A stretch of 64,000 nt of DNA from Bacillota bacterium (GTDB lineage: Bacteria; Bacillota; Clostridia; Oscillospirales; Acutalibacteraceae): positions 16,904 to 80,903 of the forward strand of contig JAEZCC010000035.1 in assembly GCA_023412715.1 (NCBI GenBank). The letters are read 5' to 3'. Both the position numbers and the translations under genes were made by a program. This document shows positions 49,082-58,651 of this stretch, piece by piece. Under the pieces are notes generated by a model, which saw only the letters and a list, made by a program, of their open reading frames with translations, had not been told where the DNA came from and did not search any database. Every line of letters begins with the position of its first letter. Positions within the stretch are counted from its first letter, which is position 1.

Positions 49082-50873
49082 TTTCCCCCGTTTCGCCAAT
49101 CGCCGGTATCGTGATGACAACACGCGTCCCCTTGCCTTCTTCGCTCGTAATCTTCAGGCCGTATTGGTCCCCGAAATTCAGCCGAATCCTTTCCCTCACA
49201 TTGCTGATACCAATACCGGTCAGCTTTTCACAACTGTCCCTTTTCATGCCCTTTCCATTATCGCAGATTTCGAAAGAGAGGGATTCCCCTTCCTTTCTTC
49301 CCTGAATCAAAATAACGTTGCCCGCGCTTTTGGGAGAAAACGCATGGATAATGGAATTTTCAACAATAGGCTGCAGCAGCATTTTCAAAATCATGTAGTG
49401 ATTCAGTTCTTCCTCAATCTGGAACGTTACAGTGATGGAAGTATTGAAACGTTTCTCTTGTATAAACAGATAATCCCTGATAAAGGTCAGCTCGTTCGGA
49501 ACAGGGACCAGTGTGTCGCTGACCTTGCTGCTGTACTCCAAAATCTTTACAAGTGACACGATCATCTTTGTAATATCGTTCGCATGAATACGGATTGCCA
49601 TCCACTTAATGGTGTTCAGCGTATTATATAGAAAATGCGAATTGATCTGGGACTGCAGGGCGACCATTTCCATCTTCGCCCTTTCATATTCCTTTGTCAC
49701 ATTCGCATCAATCAGCTCTTTGATTTTCACCACCATTTCATTAAAACTTTTTACCAGGATCTGAAGATCCCTATTCTGTACCCTCTTCACCGAGATATCA
49801 AAATCGCCCTTGCTGACTTCTTTCATGCTCTCGGTTATTCTATTCAAGGGCTTTGTAATTTTAATTGCAAGAAAATATGACAGAAAGACCGCAATGACAA
49901 GTGAGAGCACTAGAACGACAATCAACGTATTCTGGAATCTGCGGTACTCCGCCAGAATGATTTCGTTCCCGCTTACCAAGGTAATCGTCCACCCCATGCT
50001 GTCGACATACTTCTGGTAAACGTTTTTTTGACTTTTTTTCTCAGCTTCGGAACTGTTTTGGGTGTCTAGCAGATCTGAAACAGGAATGCCCTCGTACCTG
50101 ACGTCTGCGGCGTATTTTCCAAGCTGCGTTTTGTCGGGGTAATAGAAGATTCTGTTTTGGGCGTCTGTAATCGTCACAAGCTCGTCGCTGTCCATCCCCT
50201 CCCATTTTGCCGCATTTTCCATGGCCGAATATTTTATGTCCACCTGAACTGCCCCGATGGCATGACTGCGGTACGTAAAATCCTTAATGTAAAGCACCGA
50301 GCTGACGACAACCGGGTTCTGGTAAATTTTATATAAAAAGCCGTATTCCGCCTCATGAGAAGGGACCAGAAACTTTTTTGGATTGGCGCTGTCAGACAGG
50401 TCTTTCATCCACATCTGTGACAGCAGGGCCGCTTTGTCACAGCTCTGGTTCGAGGTGAACACTTCGTTTTCATACCCGACAAGATAGAGGTTATCGATGG
50501 CCTTGTACGCCCTTCTGATGTTCATTAACTGGGACTCGGTGGATTTTAAAAGGTCAAGCTTCTGCTGCTCCGACTTCGCCCCGTAATTTTCAAAAAGGTT
50601 CGAAGTGACCGCCAGCTCGGCCGCCTGGTCTTCCGCCATTTTCTCCTGGTCGGCAATGGCTTGCACCCTGTCTGAAACCATATTGATCAGATTCTGCTGA
50701 TAGATCAGTATTTTATCTCTGTAAAACGCATTGATATTGGAAAAATAATACCAAGTTATGATTCCACCCGAAAGCAGGGACATTGTAATCAGTGCCAACG
50801 CGAAATTGAAACGCAGCGTATGGCCCTGAAAAACGCCGATAATTTTTCTGAAAAGGATTCCTTTTCTTCTCAT
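49056..50873 (-). CDS. YesM-type sensor histidine kinase
   Basis: 605 residues from ATG 50873, behind GGGAG; an earlier in-frame start adds an unlikely basic tail. A membrane helix (about 20-45), an extracellular Cache-like sensor of about 250 residues, a second helix (about 312-335), HAMP, then the His_kinase domain with QINSHFLYNTLNTIKW (phospho-acceptor His) and an ATPase domain with NGKGMKRDSC and GIGISNVRERI. Probably senses a sugar or sugar-binding-protein complex outside the cell. Base composition is visibly more AT-rich here than in neighbouring operons. Confidence 0.93.
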   Translation of the reverse strand: MRRKGILFRKIIGVFQGHTLRFNFALALITMSLLSGGIITWYYFSNINAFYRDKILIYQQNLINMVSDRVQAIADQEKMAEDQAAELAVTSNLFENYGAKSEQQKLDLLKSTESQLMNIRRAYKAIDNLYLVGYENEVFTSNQSCDKAALLSQMWMKDLSDSANPKKFLVPSHEAEYGFLYKIYQNPVVVSSVLYIKDFTYRSHAIGAVQVDIKYSAMENAAKWEGMDSDELVTITDAQNRIFYYPDKTQLGKYAADVRYEGIPVSDLLDTQNSSEAEKKSQKNVYQKYVDSMGWTITLVSGNEIILAEYRRFQNTLIVVLVLSLVIAVFLSYFLAIKITKPLNRITESMKEVSKGDFDISVKRVQNRDLQILVKSFNEMVVKIKELIDANVTKEYERAKMEMVALQSQINSHFLYNTLNTIKWMAIRIHANDITKMIVSLVKILEYSSKVSDTLVPVPNELTFIRDYLFIQEKRFNTSITVTFQIEEELNHYMILKMLLQPIVENSIIHAFSPKSAGNVILIQGRKEGESLSFEICDNGKGMKRDSCEKLTGIGISNVRERIRLNFGDQYGLKITSEEGKGTRVVITIPAIGETGENDAEHSNR

Positions 50874-50978
50874 ACTTTTCGCTCCCGCTCTTTTCTGCCT
50901 GCTGATATCACTATAGATCACGGGCAGATCAGGCGCAACCGGAAATTCAATCTTTGCGCTCCGGTGCCGCTTAAGTCC

Positions 50979-51671
50979 CTATACTGAAAGGATCGCTGCC
51001 ATCGCGTCCCTGAATCCCTCCAAGGTAAAATAATAATAGAAAATCGGTTTGTTAAAATCGGAACGGAGCAATTGAAGCACCTGTTCGCGGGCTTTCCAGA
51101 AAGAGGGGCCCGCTTTTGCGGGATAACGGTCGAACGTCGTCATCGTCACCAACTTCGACTTATCAAATTCACAGATCACATGGAAAAACGGCGAACCGCC
51201 GCGCTCCAGGACCAGCGCAAAGACAAAATCCGAAGGCATTTTTGAAACCAGCAACCTGATCTTTTCATAGAAACAAAGAGTGTCCCCGCTTCTGCTGAAA
51301 ATTCGGATGCCTTTATTCCGGCGGTACTGTTGGAATAGGGCGATGATATATTGGTCGGCATCGAGCGTTCGGAATGGCTGCTGAACCGAAGTGTAATAAT
51401 GGATTAATGTGTTTTGGTCAAAGGCATGGATTTCGTCATACTGCGGATATTCCTCAAGAATCCGGTACGCGTCTTGCTCCGCCGAGGCCATACGAAACTC
51501 CGGAAAAGGGATTTCGGTATTCTCGGAATCCACAGCTCTGCCCGCCGGATTTCCCGGGCCACACAGAAGATATAAGACTCGTTTTGGCGGATCGATGATA
51601 TCCATCACCGCCGAAAGATTCTTCCACGTGCCCGGGTCAAGGTCGACGATTCGGATGTTTTTGTCTATCAT
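50979..51671 (-). CDS. Conserved-looking protein of unknown function
   Basis: 230 residues from ATG 51671, four-base overlap (ATGA) with the GH35-type gene upstream and an AAGGCGG RBS. Not recognised. No signal peptide or membrane helix. Aromatic-rich, with segments such as VLYLLCGPGNPAGR, YPQYDEIHAFDQNTLIHYY and PIFYYYFTLEGFRDAMA. It is the last gene of the unit binding protein-permease-permease-GH35-unknown, followed by the sensor kinase operon. Coupling to the glycosidase suggests a role in the same glycan pathway; a regulatory or enzymatic function cannot be chosen. Confidence 0.65.
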   Translation of the reverse strand: MIDKNIRIVDLDPGTWKNLSAVMDIIDPPKRVLYLLCGPGNPAGRAVDSENTEIPFPEFRMASAEQDAYRILEEYPQYDEIHAFDQNTLIHYYTSVQQPFRTLDADQYIIALFQQYRRNKGIRIFSRSGDTLCFYEKIRLLVSKMPSDFVFALVLERGGSPFFHVICEFDKSKLVTMTTFDRYPAKAGPSFWKAREQVLQLLRSDFNKPIFYYYFTLEGFRDAMAAILSV

Positions 51672-53692
51672 GATTCCGCCTTCTCTGCTGTTTCCCATAC
51701 GGAAACGGAGTACGGCTTCAAAAGCGCCCGGACCTGATCTTCCCCCGCCATATCCGCCGCGTTCCACTTTCCGGTGAATTTCTTTTTGCCGCGGAAGGAG
51801 AGGACCATGCCCTCCGGCGCAGAAGAAACATTGGCGGCAAAAAGGAGACATCTGGTCCCTCTGTGGTGAACAGTAATCTCGACGGAACGATTGTCGGAAC
51901 GATAGTCACAGAGTTTCCGCAGGGGGTTCACATCAAACTCGGAGCCATCTGGAAGCAGGCGAATTGAGCCTTTCCCGATCGGTGAGGCGACATCCGATTT
52001 GGAAAGCCTGTCGCGCAAAATCGCACACGCCTTGAATTTTTCGTTAAGGTACGGTACACCTGGACCTATCACCAGTTCCCCCCCTTGTTCCGCATACCGG
52101 ATCAATTTTTTCTGATCTTGTTCGCCCATAAAGTCATACGCTGAGGCAAATACGACCGGGTACCTGCAAAGCTCTTCCAGAGTCAAATTTAAATCGGAAT
52201 AGTTAAAATCGACCTGCGCGTCTGACAGTGTTTCAGAAATGCAGTCAATCCAAGTCTCATTTGACCAGTGGGCAACGTCGCCGTCGAAATATTTCAGGCT
52301 CAATCCGTTTTCGGGCTGAAACAGAAGCGCCGGAAATTCCGGCCCTCTCATCAAACGGTTTGAAGAAAAGCCGCTCAGATCGAGGCTTGAGAGCAGCGCC
52401 TTCAGCCTGCCGGAATCGTAATTTTTCGCCACCAGAACCCCCGGAGTCCTTTGGAAGCGAAACAGCTGCGCTTCTTTGAGAAACCGGTTCAGCCTGCAGA
52501 ACAGATCAAAATATTCTTTTCTTCTTTTTCCTGTCCGTGTAATCGGGCATCCCGTCCAGCGGTCGCGTTCCACAAGCATATAATAATTGACCGCTTTGAG
52601 CCCGTTCATAAAAGCATACAGAATAGAAAACTCTTCCTCTTCGGGACTGAGGAGCGTTCCGCGGTCAAACCATGAGCCCGACCCGAACTCGGGGACAAAC
52701 GGAAGAGCGCTGGTGCCGGCAAGATACCGGATCCGCTTTTTGAGCATCCTGCTGTCGTCCGGGTCGGCGTAGGCATCGATGCCGACAACGCTCATCCCGG
52801 GGATTTTTTCACTCGCATGCACATTTACCGGGGTATAATGCTGAAAGGCACAGTTATGGAAAACAGGTACCTTGATGCCGATTGCCCTTATCATTTCAAT
52901 CATGCGCCGCAGTGCGTACTGAATTTGATATTCCTTATATTCGACCCAGTCGAAATAATACGGCAAGTCCTTAAAATCTTTCCCGCGGAAGCCGGCCGGG
53001 GGGAAAATCTCGTCGAAACCGCCGGCTTTGATGCCATAGGCTTCCTCCAGCTTTTCTATGGAGCCGTATTTTTCTTTCAGCATAGAACGGTAAAGGGAAA
53101 CGGAACCCCTTGAATAGTCCATAACGTAAGGGCGATCCCGGAAAAAATAGCAAGTCTCGTTATCCGCCTGCACGGCGATGATGCACCCTTCCGGATCCTG
53201 GTGTTTTTTCAGGATAGGGGCTAATTTTTCAAAATATGTTTTTACTTTCAAATAAAATTTTTCGCTTGCATAGGAAGGGATCGGGAACTGCTTTGTAAAA
53301 TACGGATAGATCACAGGCGTCTGCCACGGCGTGCGGGCCTGTATCTCCTCGTCGTACAAAATCCATTCCGGGAACCCGAAAAGCGTCAGTTCAGCATTGA
53401 TATGCGGCCCGGGGCGGATGAGCACCCCGAGCTTTTTTTCTTCACACAGCTTCAAAAAAGCGTCCAGATCCTTCTTACGGTCGACTGTGCCGAAATCGTA
53501 CTGTCCGGGCGCGTACTCATGCACCGACCAGGGGACGTAGGTTTCAATAAAGCCGAAACCCATTTCAGCAATGCGATCGAGGACGGTCGCCCAGACCTCC
53601 CGGTCGATTCTCCAATAATGCACCGCGCCGCTGTACAGTGGGACCTCTCGGCCGTCGATTTCGAGGCCGCCGGCTGTTATGGAAACTGCCAT
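51668..53692 (-). CDS. GH35-type beta-galactosidase-like glycosidase (short)
   Basis: 674 residues, no signal peptide. TIM barrel start: LEIDGREVPLYSGAVHYWRIDRE, PWSVHEYAPGQYDFG, LIRPGPHINAELTLFGFPEW. Acid/base glutamate in AVQADNETCYF (Glu179 by analogy), nucleophile probably in FVPEFGSGSWFDRG. The second half resembles a GH42/GH35 trimerisation-type domain (VFASAYDFMGEQDQKKLIRYAEQGGELVIGPG). It differs strongly from the 936-residue enzyme at 41458-44268. Immediately downstream of the ABC permease genes, so it acts on the sugar they import. It ends in a 4-base overlap with the unknown gene. Confidence 0.82.
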   Translation of the reverse strand: MAVSITAGGLEIDGREVPLYSGAVHYWRIDREVWATVLDRIAEMGFGFIETYVPWSVHEYAPGQYDFGTVDRKKDLDAFLKLCEEKKLGVLIRPGPHINAELTLFGFPEWILYDEEIQARTPWQTPVIYPYFTKQFPIPSYASEKFYLKVKTYFEKLAPILKKHQDPEGCIIAVQADNETCYFFRDRPYVMDYSRGSVSLYRSMLKEKYGSIEKLEEAYGIKAGGFDEIFPPAGFRGKDFKDLPYYFDWVEYKEYQIQYALRRMIEMIRAIGIKVPVFHNCAFQHYTPVNVHASEKIPGMSVVGIDAYADPDDSRMLKKRIRYLAGTSALPFVPEFGSGSWFDRGTLLSPEEEEFSILYAFMNGLKAVNYYMLVERDRWTGCPITRTGKRRKEYFDLFCRLNRFLKEAQLFRFQRTPGVLVAKNYDSGRLKALLSSLDLSGFSSNRLMRGPEFPALLFQPENGLSLKYFDGDVAHWSNETWIDCISETLSDAQVDFNYSDLNLTLEELCRYPVVFASAYDFMGEQDQKKLIRYAEQGGELVIGPGVPYLNEKFKACAILRDRLSKSDVASPIGKGSIRLLPDGSEFDVNPLRKLCDYRSDNRSVEITVHHRGTRCLLFAANVSSAPEGMVLSFRGKKKFTGKWNAADMAGEDQVRALLKPYSVSVWETAEKAES

Positions 53693-53712
53693 TCCCCATC
53701 ATCCTCCCTACA

Positions 53713-54549
53713 TCACCCTTTTACGGCCCCGGCCGTCATGCCTTTGATGATCTGTTTCTGGAACAACGTATACATCAGCACCACAGGCAGAATTGCGATT
53801 ACAAAGCCCGCGCATATCATCCCATACTGGGTCTCGTAGGATCCTTTCAGGGTGGCGATGCCCATGGTTATGGTTTTGAGCTGGGGGCTTGAAATCAGCA
53901 CCAGCCCGTACAGCAGATCATTCCAGCTGTTCAGAAAGCTCAGCGTCGCGGCGGTGGCAATACCGGGCTTGGAGATGGGCAGCATAATGCTGAAAAACAG
54001 TCTTACCCTGCCGCACCCGTCCATTGTGGCGGATTCTTCCATTTCTTTCGGGATGACTTCGTAAAAACCCGTCAGAATAAAAATGCTGATGGAAAGGTTG
54101 GACGACACATAAATAATAATCATCGAGAGAAGGCTGTTTATCAGCCCGATGTTCTTGAACAGGATGACCGAAGGAATCAGTACCGCATGAATCGGGATCA
54201 TGAGACCGAGGGTAAAAAAGGCGTTGAGCCATACGCTTTTTACGACCCTTGTAAGTGTATAGGCAGCCATTGACGCTATGAGGGAAAGGATCGCAATGGT
54301 CGCGAAACAGATGATACAACTGTTGAGAAAATCCTGCCCGATGCTTGCGCCGGACCACGCCTCGGAATAATTTTGAAACAGCCAGCTCTTCGGCAGGCCG
54401 AACGGGTCCCCGAAGATCTGCTCGTTATTTTTAAAAGAAGTGATGATGACCCACAGAAACGGGTAGCAGCAGCACACCGTCCATAAAAAGAGGAAGAGAT
54501 ATCTGGGCAAAGAGGCAAAAGAAAATTTTCCGGCCGATTCCGGTTTCAT
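53713..54549 (-). CDS. Sugar ABC transporter permease (MalG-type)
   Basis: 278 residues from ATG 54549; a GTG at 54561 is an alternative start. About six membrane helices. The EAA loop, MEESATMDGCGRVRLFFSIMLPISKPG, sits in the C-terminal half. Carbohydrate-uptake (CUT1) family. No ATPase gene is in the operon, so a shared MsmX-like ATPase elsewhere is expected, as is usual for such importers. Confidence 0.93.
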   Translation of the reverse strand: MKPESAGKFSFASLPRYLFLFLWTVCCCYPFLWVIITSFKNNEQIFGDPFGLPKSWLFQNYSEAWSGASIGQDFLNSCIICFATIAILSLIASMAAYTLTRVVKSVWLNAFFTLGLMIPIHAVLIPSVILFKNIGLINSLLSMIIIYVSSNLSISIFILTGFYEVIPKEMEESATMDGCGRVRLFFSIMLPISKPGIATAATLSFLNSWNDLLYGLVLISSPQLKTITMGIATLKGSYETQYGMICAGFVIAILPVVLMYTLFQKQIIKGMTAGAVKG

Positions 54550-54566
54550 ACGACCACCCACTTCGG

Positions 54567-55454
54567 TTACAAAGGATTTTTCCGTTTGAAAATGAGATTA
54601 AAAAGCAGCAAAAAAATCAGGGAAATTACGACGATAGATACCGCGATCGTGCTGCCCATGCCGAAATCCGAATTCATAAACGCCGTTTTATACATATACA
54701 CGCCCAAATAGGACGACCAGACCCCGGGCCCACCATTCGTCATAATCCAGGGATGGTCAAACGATTTCAGCGAACCCGTAATGCACAAGATGACGCAGGT
54801 ACCCATGAATCCCCATATGGAAGGAAGAATGATCTTCGTCAATATTTTGAAGCTTCCGGCGCCGTCGATCTGGGCGCTTTCAATAATCTCCTGAGGGACA
54901 GACTGCATTGCAGCATAGAATATCATCATGTACAAGCCGATATACTGCCAGACCTGCGGCAGCATGACGGAATACAGGACCAGCTTCACGTCGGACAGCC
55001 ACTGCCGCTGAAGAAAGCCAAGGCCCATTCCGGCAAGGAGTTTATTGAAAATTCCGATTTCGCTGTTATAAAAAAGCGAAAACATCAGGCCGATCGCCAC
55101 GGGGGCAATTACAACCGGAAGAAAAAACAAGGTCCGGAACAGCTTTGAGCCCCTTTTACACCGATAAACGAGATAGGCGACGATTAGCCCCAGAGTAATC
55201 TGAACCAGAAGAGAAACAAAAACCAATTTGATGGTGTTGGAAAAGGTGATCCAATAATCTCTTTCGCTTAGCATGGAGAGATAATTTGAAAAACCCACAA
55301 ACACCTTTTGCGTGGAGCCGTCCCATTGCGTCAGGCTATAATAAAACGACATAAACATGGGGGTGATCATGAAAAGCCCGTAAAATAAAAACGCGGGAGC
55401 CAGAAACGCGCAGGCAAACAATTTTGTATTTTTTTTCACCGTATCCACCGCCAT
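54567..55454 (-). CDS. Sugar ABC transporter permease (MalF/UgpA-type)
   Basis: 295 residues from ATG 55454 (a TTG at 55463 would fall inside the upstream hairpin). Six or so membrane helices, beginning at about residue 12, and the EAA loop IIESAQIDGAGSFKILTKIILPS. Partner of the downstream permease. The RBS is weak and lies next to a long hairpin, consistent with lower expression than the binding protein. Confidence 0.92.
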   Translation of the reverse strand: MAVDTVKKNTKLFACAFLAPAFLFYGLFMITPMFMSFYYSLTQWDGSTQKVFVGFSNYLSMLSERDYWITFSNTIKLVFVSLLVQITLGLIVAYLVYRCKRGSKLFRTLFFLPVVIAPVAIGLMFSLFYNSEIGIFNKLLAGMGLGFLQRQWLSDVKLVLYSVMLPQVWQYIGLYMMIFYAAMQSVPQEIIESAQIDGAGSFKILTKIILPSIWGFMGTCVILCITGSLKSFDHPWIMTNGGPGVWSSYLGVYMYKTAFMNSDFGMGSTIAVSIVVISLIFLLLFNLIFKRKNPL

Positions 55455-55462
55455 TATCTTCA

Positions 55463-55495
55463 AAGAAGCGGGAAAATGGATTTTTCCCGCTTCTT
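55463..55495 (-). other. Intercistronic hairpin between binding protein and permease genes
   Basis: AAGAAGCGGGAAAA (55463-55476) and TTTTCCCGCTTCTT (55482-55495) form a perfect 14-bp stem with a five-base loop. It lies directly between the binding-protein stop and the permease start. Such stems often protect the upstream message or partially terminate, raising binding-protein levels. Confidence 0.72.
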
Positions 55496-55505
55496 AAGGA
55501 AAAAA

Positions 55506-56837
55506 CTATTTTGCTTTGTCGTAAACCTTTTGAACATTATCCACGAACTGCTGGGGAGTCACGGATTTGACCAGCAATTCGTCCAGCTGAGAATCCAATG
55601 TATTAAGGGTATTCATGTCGTCTATCATCGAATCGTGTACCGGCGTGAGCTTCTTGTTTTTGACTGAATCCATCAGCTTTTTCATGATGGTAGACGCCGA
55701 CGACAAATCTATATCGACCTTTTTTGCGGGGATCATTCCGCTTTTTGTCAGCGACTTGGTAAGCTCGTCCGACGCCAGAAAATCGCTCAGCTTCAGGACC
55801 ATATCCTTTTTGGCCGGGTCCTCGAACGACGCCTTGTTAATTACAAAGCCGTACACGGTAAAACCGGAAACAGACATTGTCGGGTCATTGGTCGCTCCCG
55901 GCATTTTCGGCACGGAAATAATGTCGCTCAGGTCCTGGATATTCTGCGGAATATTTGCGAACATCCAGGGGTACGTATAAGTCATGGCGGCCTTCTGGCT
56001 GGTGTAAAGCTGCAGCGCGGGACCCCAGTCGCCGTTCGCCACCGTGTCTTTGGGGAACATGTTGTCGTCGACCATGTTCTGCAGAAGCGTCGCGACCTTC
56101 AGCGCATTGTCCGTAGCGAACTTATGCGTTTTGCCCATGCTGTTCAACTCGTCTTCCGCGTTCGTGTACTGATTATACAGCTCGCTGAAGAAGAATTCCG
56201 CGGGCGTTCCGTTTTTGCTCCCCATCGCGATCGGGACGACTCCGTTCTTATTGAATACAGCCGCATCTTTCTTCAAATCATCATAGGTTTTCGGGTAGCT
56301 CAGGCTGTACTTCTTGAACAGGTCCTTATTGACCAGAAAAACGGATCTGGTCCCCTCGATCGGCACGCCGTAAGTGGTGCCTTTTATCGTATAATAGCCG
56401 AACGAAGAGGGATCAAATTGATTCTTTTTTACGGATGAGCTTGCCTGAAAATAATCGTCGGCGTTCAAAAGCACTCCGCTTTTCACCATGGATCCCAGGA
56501 GACTGCCGCCCCAATAGGTAAATACGTCCGGCAGGTTTCCCGAGGCGAGGTCAACTTTCATCTTTGTTTTATAATCCTCGGTCGTCGCCGTTTCGCACAC
56601 GATGTTCGCCTTGTCGCTGTTCTCTTTGATGAACTGGTCCAGCAAAGGCTTGAAGTAGTTGTATTTGCCGTCTCCGGGCCCCCAGTTTGTCGCAAAACGG
56701 ATGGTCACCTTGCCCGTGTTTGCGGCTGCCGGGCTGCCGGAAGAGACGGTTTTTTCAGCGGAAGTACAGCCTGAAGCCATAGAAACCACAGAGGCAACCG
56801 CAAGTATAACGCCCAGGATCCTTTTGCCCTTGTTCAT
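55506..56837 (-). CDS. Extracellular sugar-binding lipoprotein
   Basis: 443 residues. Lipoprotein signal peptide MNKGKRILGVILAVASVVSM with lipobox ASGC (acylated Cys24). The body is a family-1 solute-binding protein: ITIRF-type start (VTIRFATNWGPGDGKYNYF), ASGNLPDVFTYWGG and AAMTYTYPWMFAN. It captures an oligosaccharide outside the cell for the two permeases encoded next. ATG 56837 after AAGGAGGAG. Confidence 0.94.
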   Translation of the reverse strand: MNKGKRILGVILAVASVVSMASGCTSAEKTVSSGSPAAANTGKVTIRFATNWGPGDGKYNYFKPLLDQFIKENSDKANIVCETATTEDYKTKMKVDLASGNLPDVFTYWGGSLLGSMVKSGVLLNADDYFQASSSVKKNQFDPSSFGYYTIKGTTYGVPIEGTRSVFLVNKDLFKKYSLSYPKTYDDLKKDAAVFNKNGVVPIAMGSKNGTPAEFFFSELYNQYTNAEDELNSMGKTHKFATDNALKVATLLQNMVDDNMFPKDTVANGDWGPALQLYTSQKAAMTYTYPWMFANIPQNIQDLSDIISVPKMPGATNDPTMSVSGFTVYGFVINKASFEDPAKKDMVLKLSDFLASDELTKSLTKSGMIPAKKVDIDLSSASTIMKKLMDSVKNKKLTPVHDSMIDDMNTLNTLDSQLDELLVKSVTPQQFVDNVQKVYDKAK

Positions 56838-56967
56838 TTAAAACTCCTCCTTAATAAATGAGTAGAAGGTTGGCCAGCCTCTTTCTCTTTGTCGACACTT
56901 CTATTGTAATAAAATTGCCCCCATCTGAAAATCCTAAAATCTTATTGAAAATGTTATAAAATATTAC

Positions 56968-57003
56968 GAAAAAGCTCCCGCCCGGCCAGCCGGGGGGAGC
57001 TTC
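56968..57003 (-). terminator. Intrinsic terminator after YesN-type regulator gene
   Basis: On the minus strand GAAGCTCCCCCCGGC and the matching GCCGGGCGGGAGCTTTTTC form a long stem with mismatches, followed by TTTTT. It separates the leftward regulator gene ending at 57029 from the binding-protein operon beginning at 56837. The AT-rich 56840-56960 stretch should hold the binding-protein promoter. Confidence 0.75.
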
Positions 57004-57028
57004 AGGGAGGCGGGGACCCGGCCTGCGC

Positions 57029-58651
57029 TCAGTTTTCGGCGCGCGAGTGCCCAAAGAAAGCGTCGTGCTCTTCCGGCTCCGCGCAGGCGCGCGCCCCGTC
57101 GCGGAACTGTTTCGTGGTCATGCCGGTATAGCGCTTGAAGATGTTGTGAAAATATTTCTCGTCCTGAAACCCGACGTCGAACGCGACCTCGTAGCTTTTC
57201 AGGCTGCCGGCCCGAAGCAGGTCGCAGGCCTTCCGGACGCGGAACCGATTGACGTATTCGACGAAGGTCGACCCCGTCTGCTGCCTGAACAGCATGCTCA
57301 GGTAGGACGGCGTCACATGGATGACCTCCGCCGCCGACTCCAGCGTGATGTGCCTGCGGTAGTCCGACTGAATATAGGCGATGGTCCGCCTGACGAGGGA
57401 AGAAACCGAATTGGAAGACGCCATGTTTTTCCCGATGGCCTGGATAAAATCCGTCAGGACCGACCGGATTTTTTCTATGCTATCGCTTTCCAGGATCTGC
57501 CTGATGTCGGCGCTTTTTCTCTTGGACAGGCCGTTGAACGAAAAGCCGCGCTCCCTGCAGAGCTTGTAAAGGCTGCAGACCAGCGTGACGGCCGATTCCT
57601 TTGTTTTCTCCTGCACGTCGGCGGAACAGGCCGTGCAGGCTTTGAGGAACCTGTCGATTAATTCCGCGGTCTTTTCGGAATCCTCCAGATTTCTGAGGAA
57701 GTATATCTCCGGATTTTCCGGCACGGACAGGCTGCTTTCCCGGTTCAGCTCCGCGAAGAACAGGATGCTTCTTTCAAACAGGAATTTCGAGGTCTCGGCG
57801 GCCTGCCGGGCTTCCAGATACGCGCCGTTCAGGAGCGAGACGTCCTGCCTGCAGTCCGAGACCCCCACCGCGCAGCTCACGCCGCACAGATTGCAGCAGC
57901 GATCGACCGCGTCCTTCAGAGCGCCGTAAAAGGCGCCGAAATCGTCGGCGACGCGGTCCATCCCCGTGACGGCCGCAATCTTGTCCTCGACAGCCAGGAC
58001 GGCGGAGGGCCACGCGGCGAACGCGGCCTCCACCTGCCGCCGCAATTTTGCCGGGTCGTTTCTTCCGCGGCTCTCGTCCGCGGCCTGCGTCGGGTCGAAC
58101 ACGCACACGGCGACGGTGCTCCCAAGCGCCTGCAGCCGGCACATTTCTTCCCGCAGCCCGAGGCTTTCGACGGGCACGCCCAGCATGAGCGCGCTCAGGA
58201 GCCGCTCCCTGCTGCTGCCCGCGCTGTCCTGCAGCAGATGATCGTAATCCTCCTGCAGCTTGCTCTGCTTCTTTTCGTCCTCAAGCAGCCGGATGCATTT
58301 CTGCACGGACCGGGCGATGTCCTCCGGCCGGCAGGGCTTGAGAAGATAGTCGACAACGGAAAGGCTGATCGCCTCTTTCGCGTAATCGAATTCGTCGTAG
58401 CCGCTTAAAATAACATATTTCGTACGTACGCCCATCGTCTGCGCGCGCCGGATGACGTCGAGCCCGCTCAGAAGAGGCATCTTGATGTCCATGATGCAGA
58501 TGTCGGGCTTTTTCGCCACAATCTGCTCGTACGCCTCGATTCCGGTCTGCGCTTCCCCACAGATTTCCACCTGATAGCTCGGCCAGTCGCACTGGCTTCG
58601 CAGGGCTTCAAGCTTATCCGGCTCGTCGTCAGCCGTTAAGAGCTGAAACAT
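57029..58651 (-). CDS. YesN-type response regulator (REC + AraC HTH), second
   Basis: 540 residues from ATG 58651, behind GGAG at nine bases. Receiver domain QLLTADDEPDKLEALRSQ with the aspartate in ICIMDIKMPLLSG and lysine in DYLLKPCRPEDIA. A long central region (about 130-440) is typical of the larger YesN-like proteins. AraC helix-turn-helices: ITLESAAEVIHVTPSYLSMLF and SYEVAFDVGFQDEKYFHNIFK. Its gene overlaps the kinase gene by 23 bases; the pair is divergent from a sugar importer operon that it probably activates. Confidence 0.92.
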   Translation of the reverse strand: MFQLLTADDEPDKLEALRSQCDWPSYQVEICGEAQTGIEAYEQIVAKKPDICIMDIKMPLLSGLDVIRRAQTMGVRTKYVILSGYDEFDYAKEAISLSVVDYLLKPCRPEDIARSVQKCIRLLEDEKKQSKLQEDYDHLLQDSAGSSRERLLSALMLGVPVESLGLREEMCRLQALGSTVAVCVFDPTQAADESRGRNDPAKLRRQVEAAFAAWPSAVLAVEDKIAAVTGMDRVADDFGAFYGALKDAVDRCCNLCGVSCAVGVSDCRQDVSLLNGAYLEARQAAETSKFLFERSILFFAELNRESSLSVPENPEIYFLRNLEDSEKTAELIDRFLKACTACSADVQEKTKESAVTLVCSLYKLCRERGFSFNGLSKRKSADIRQILESDSIEKIRSVLTDFIQAIGKNMASSNSVSSLVRRTIAYIQSDYRRHITLESAAEVIHVTPSYLSMLFRQQTGSTFVEYVNRFRVRKACDLLRAGSLKSYEVAFDVGFQDEKYFHNIFKRYTGMTTKQFRDGARACAEPEEHDAFFGHSRAEN

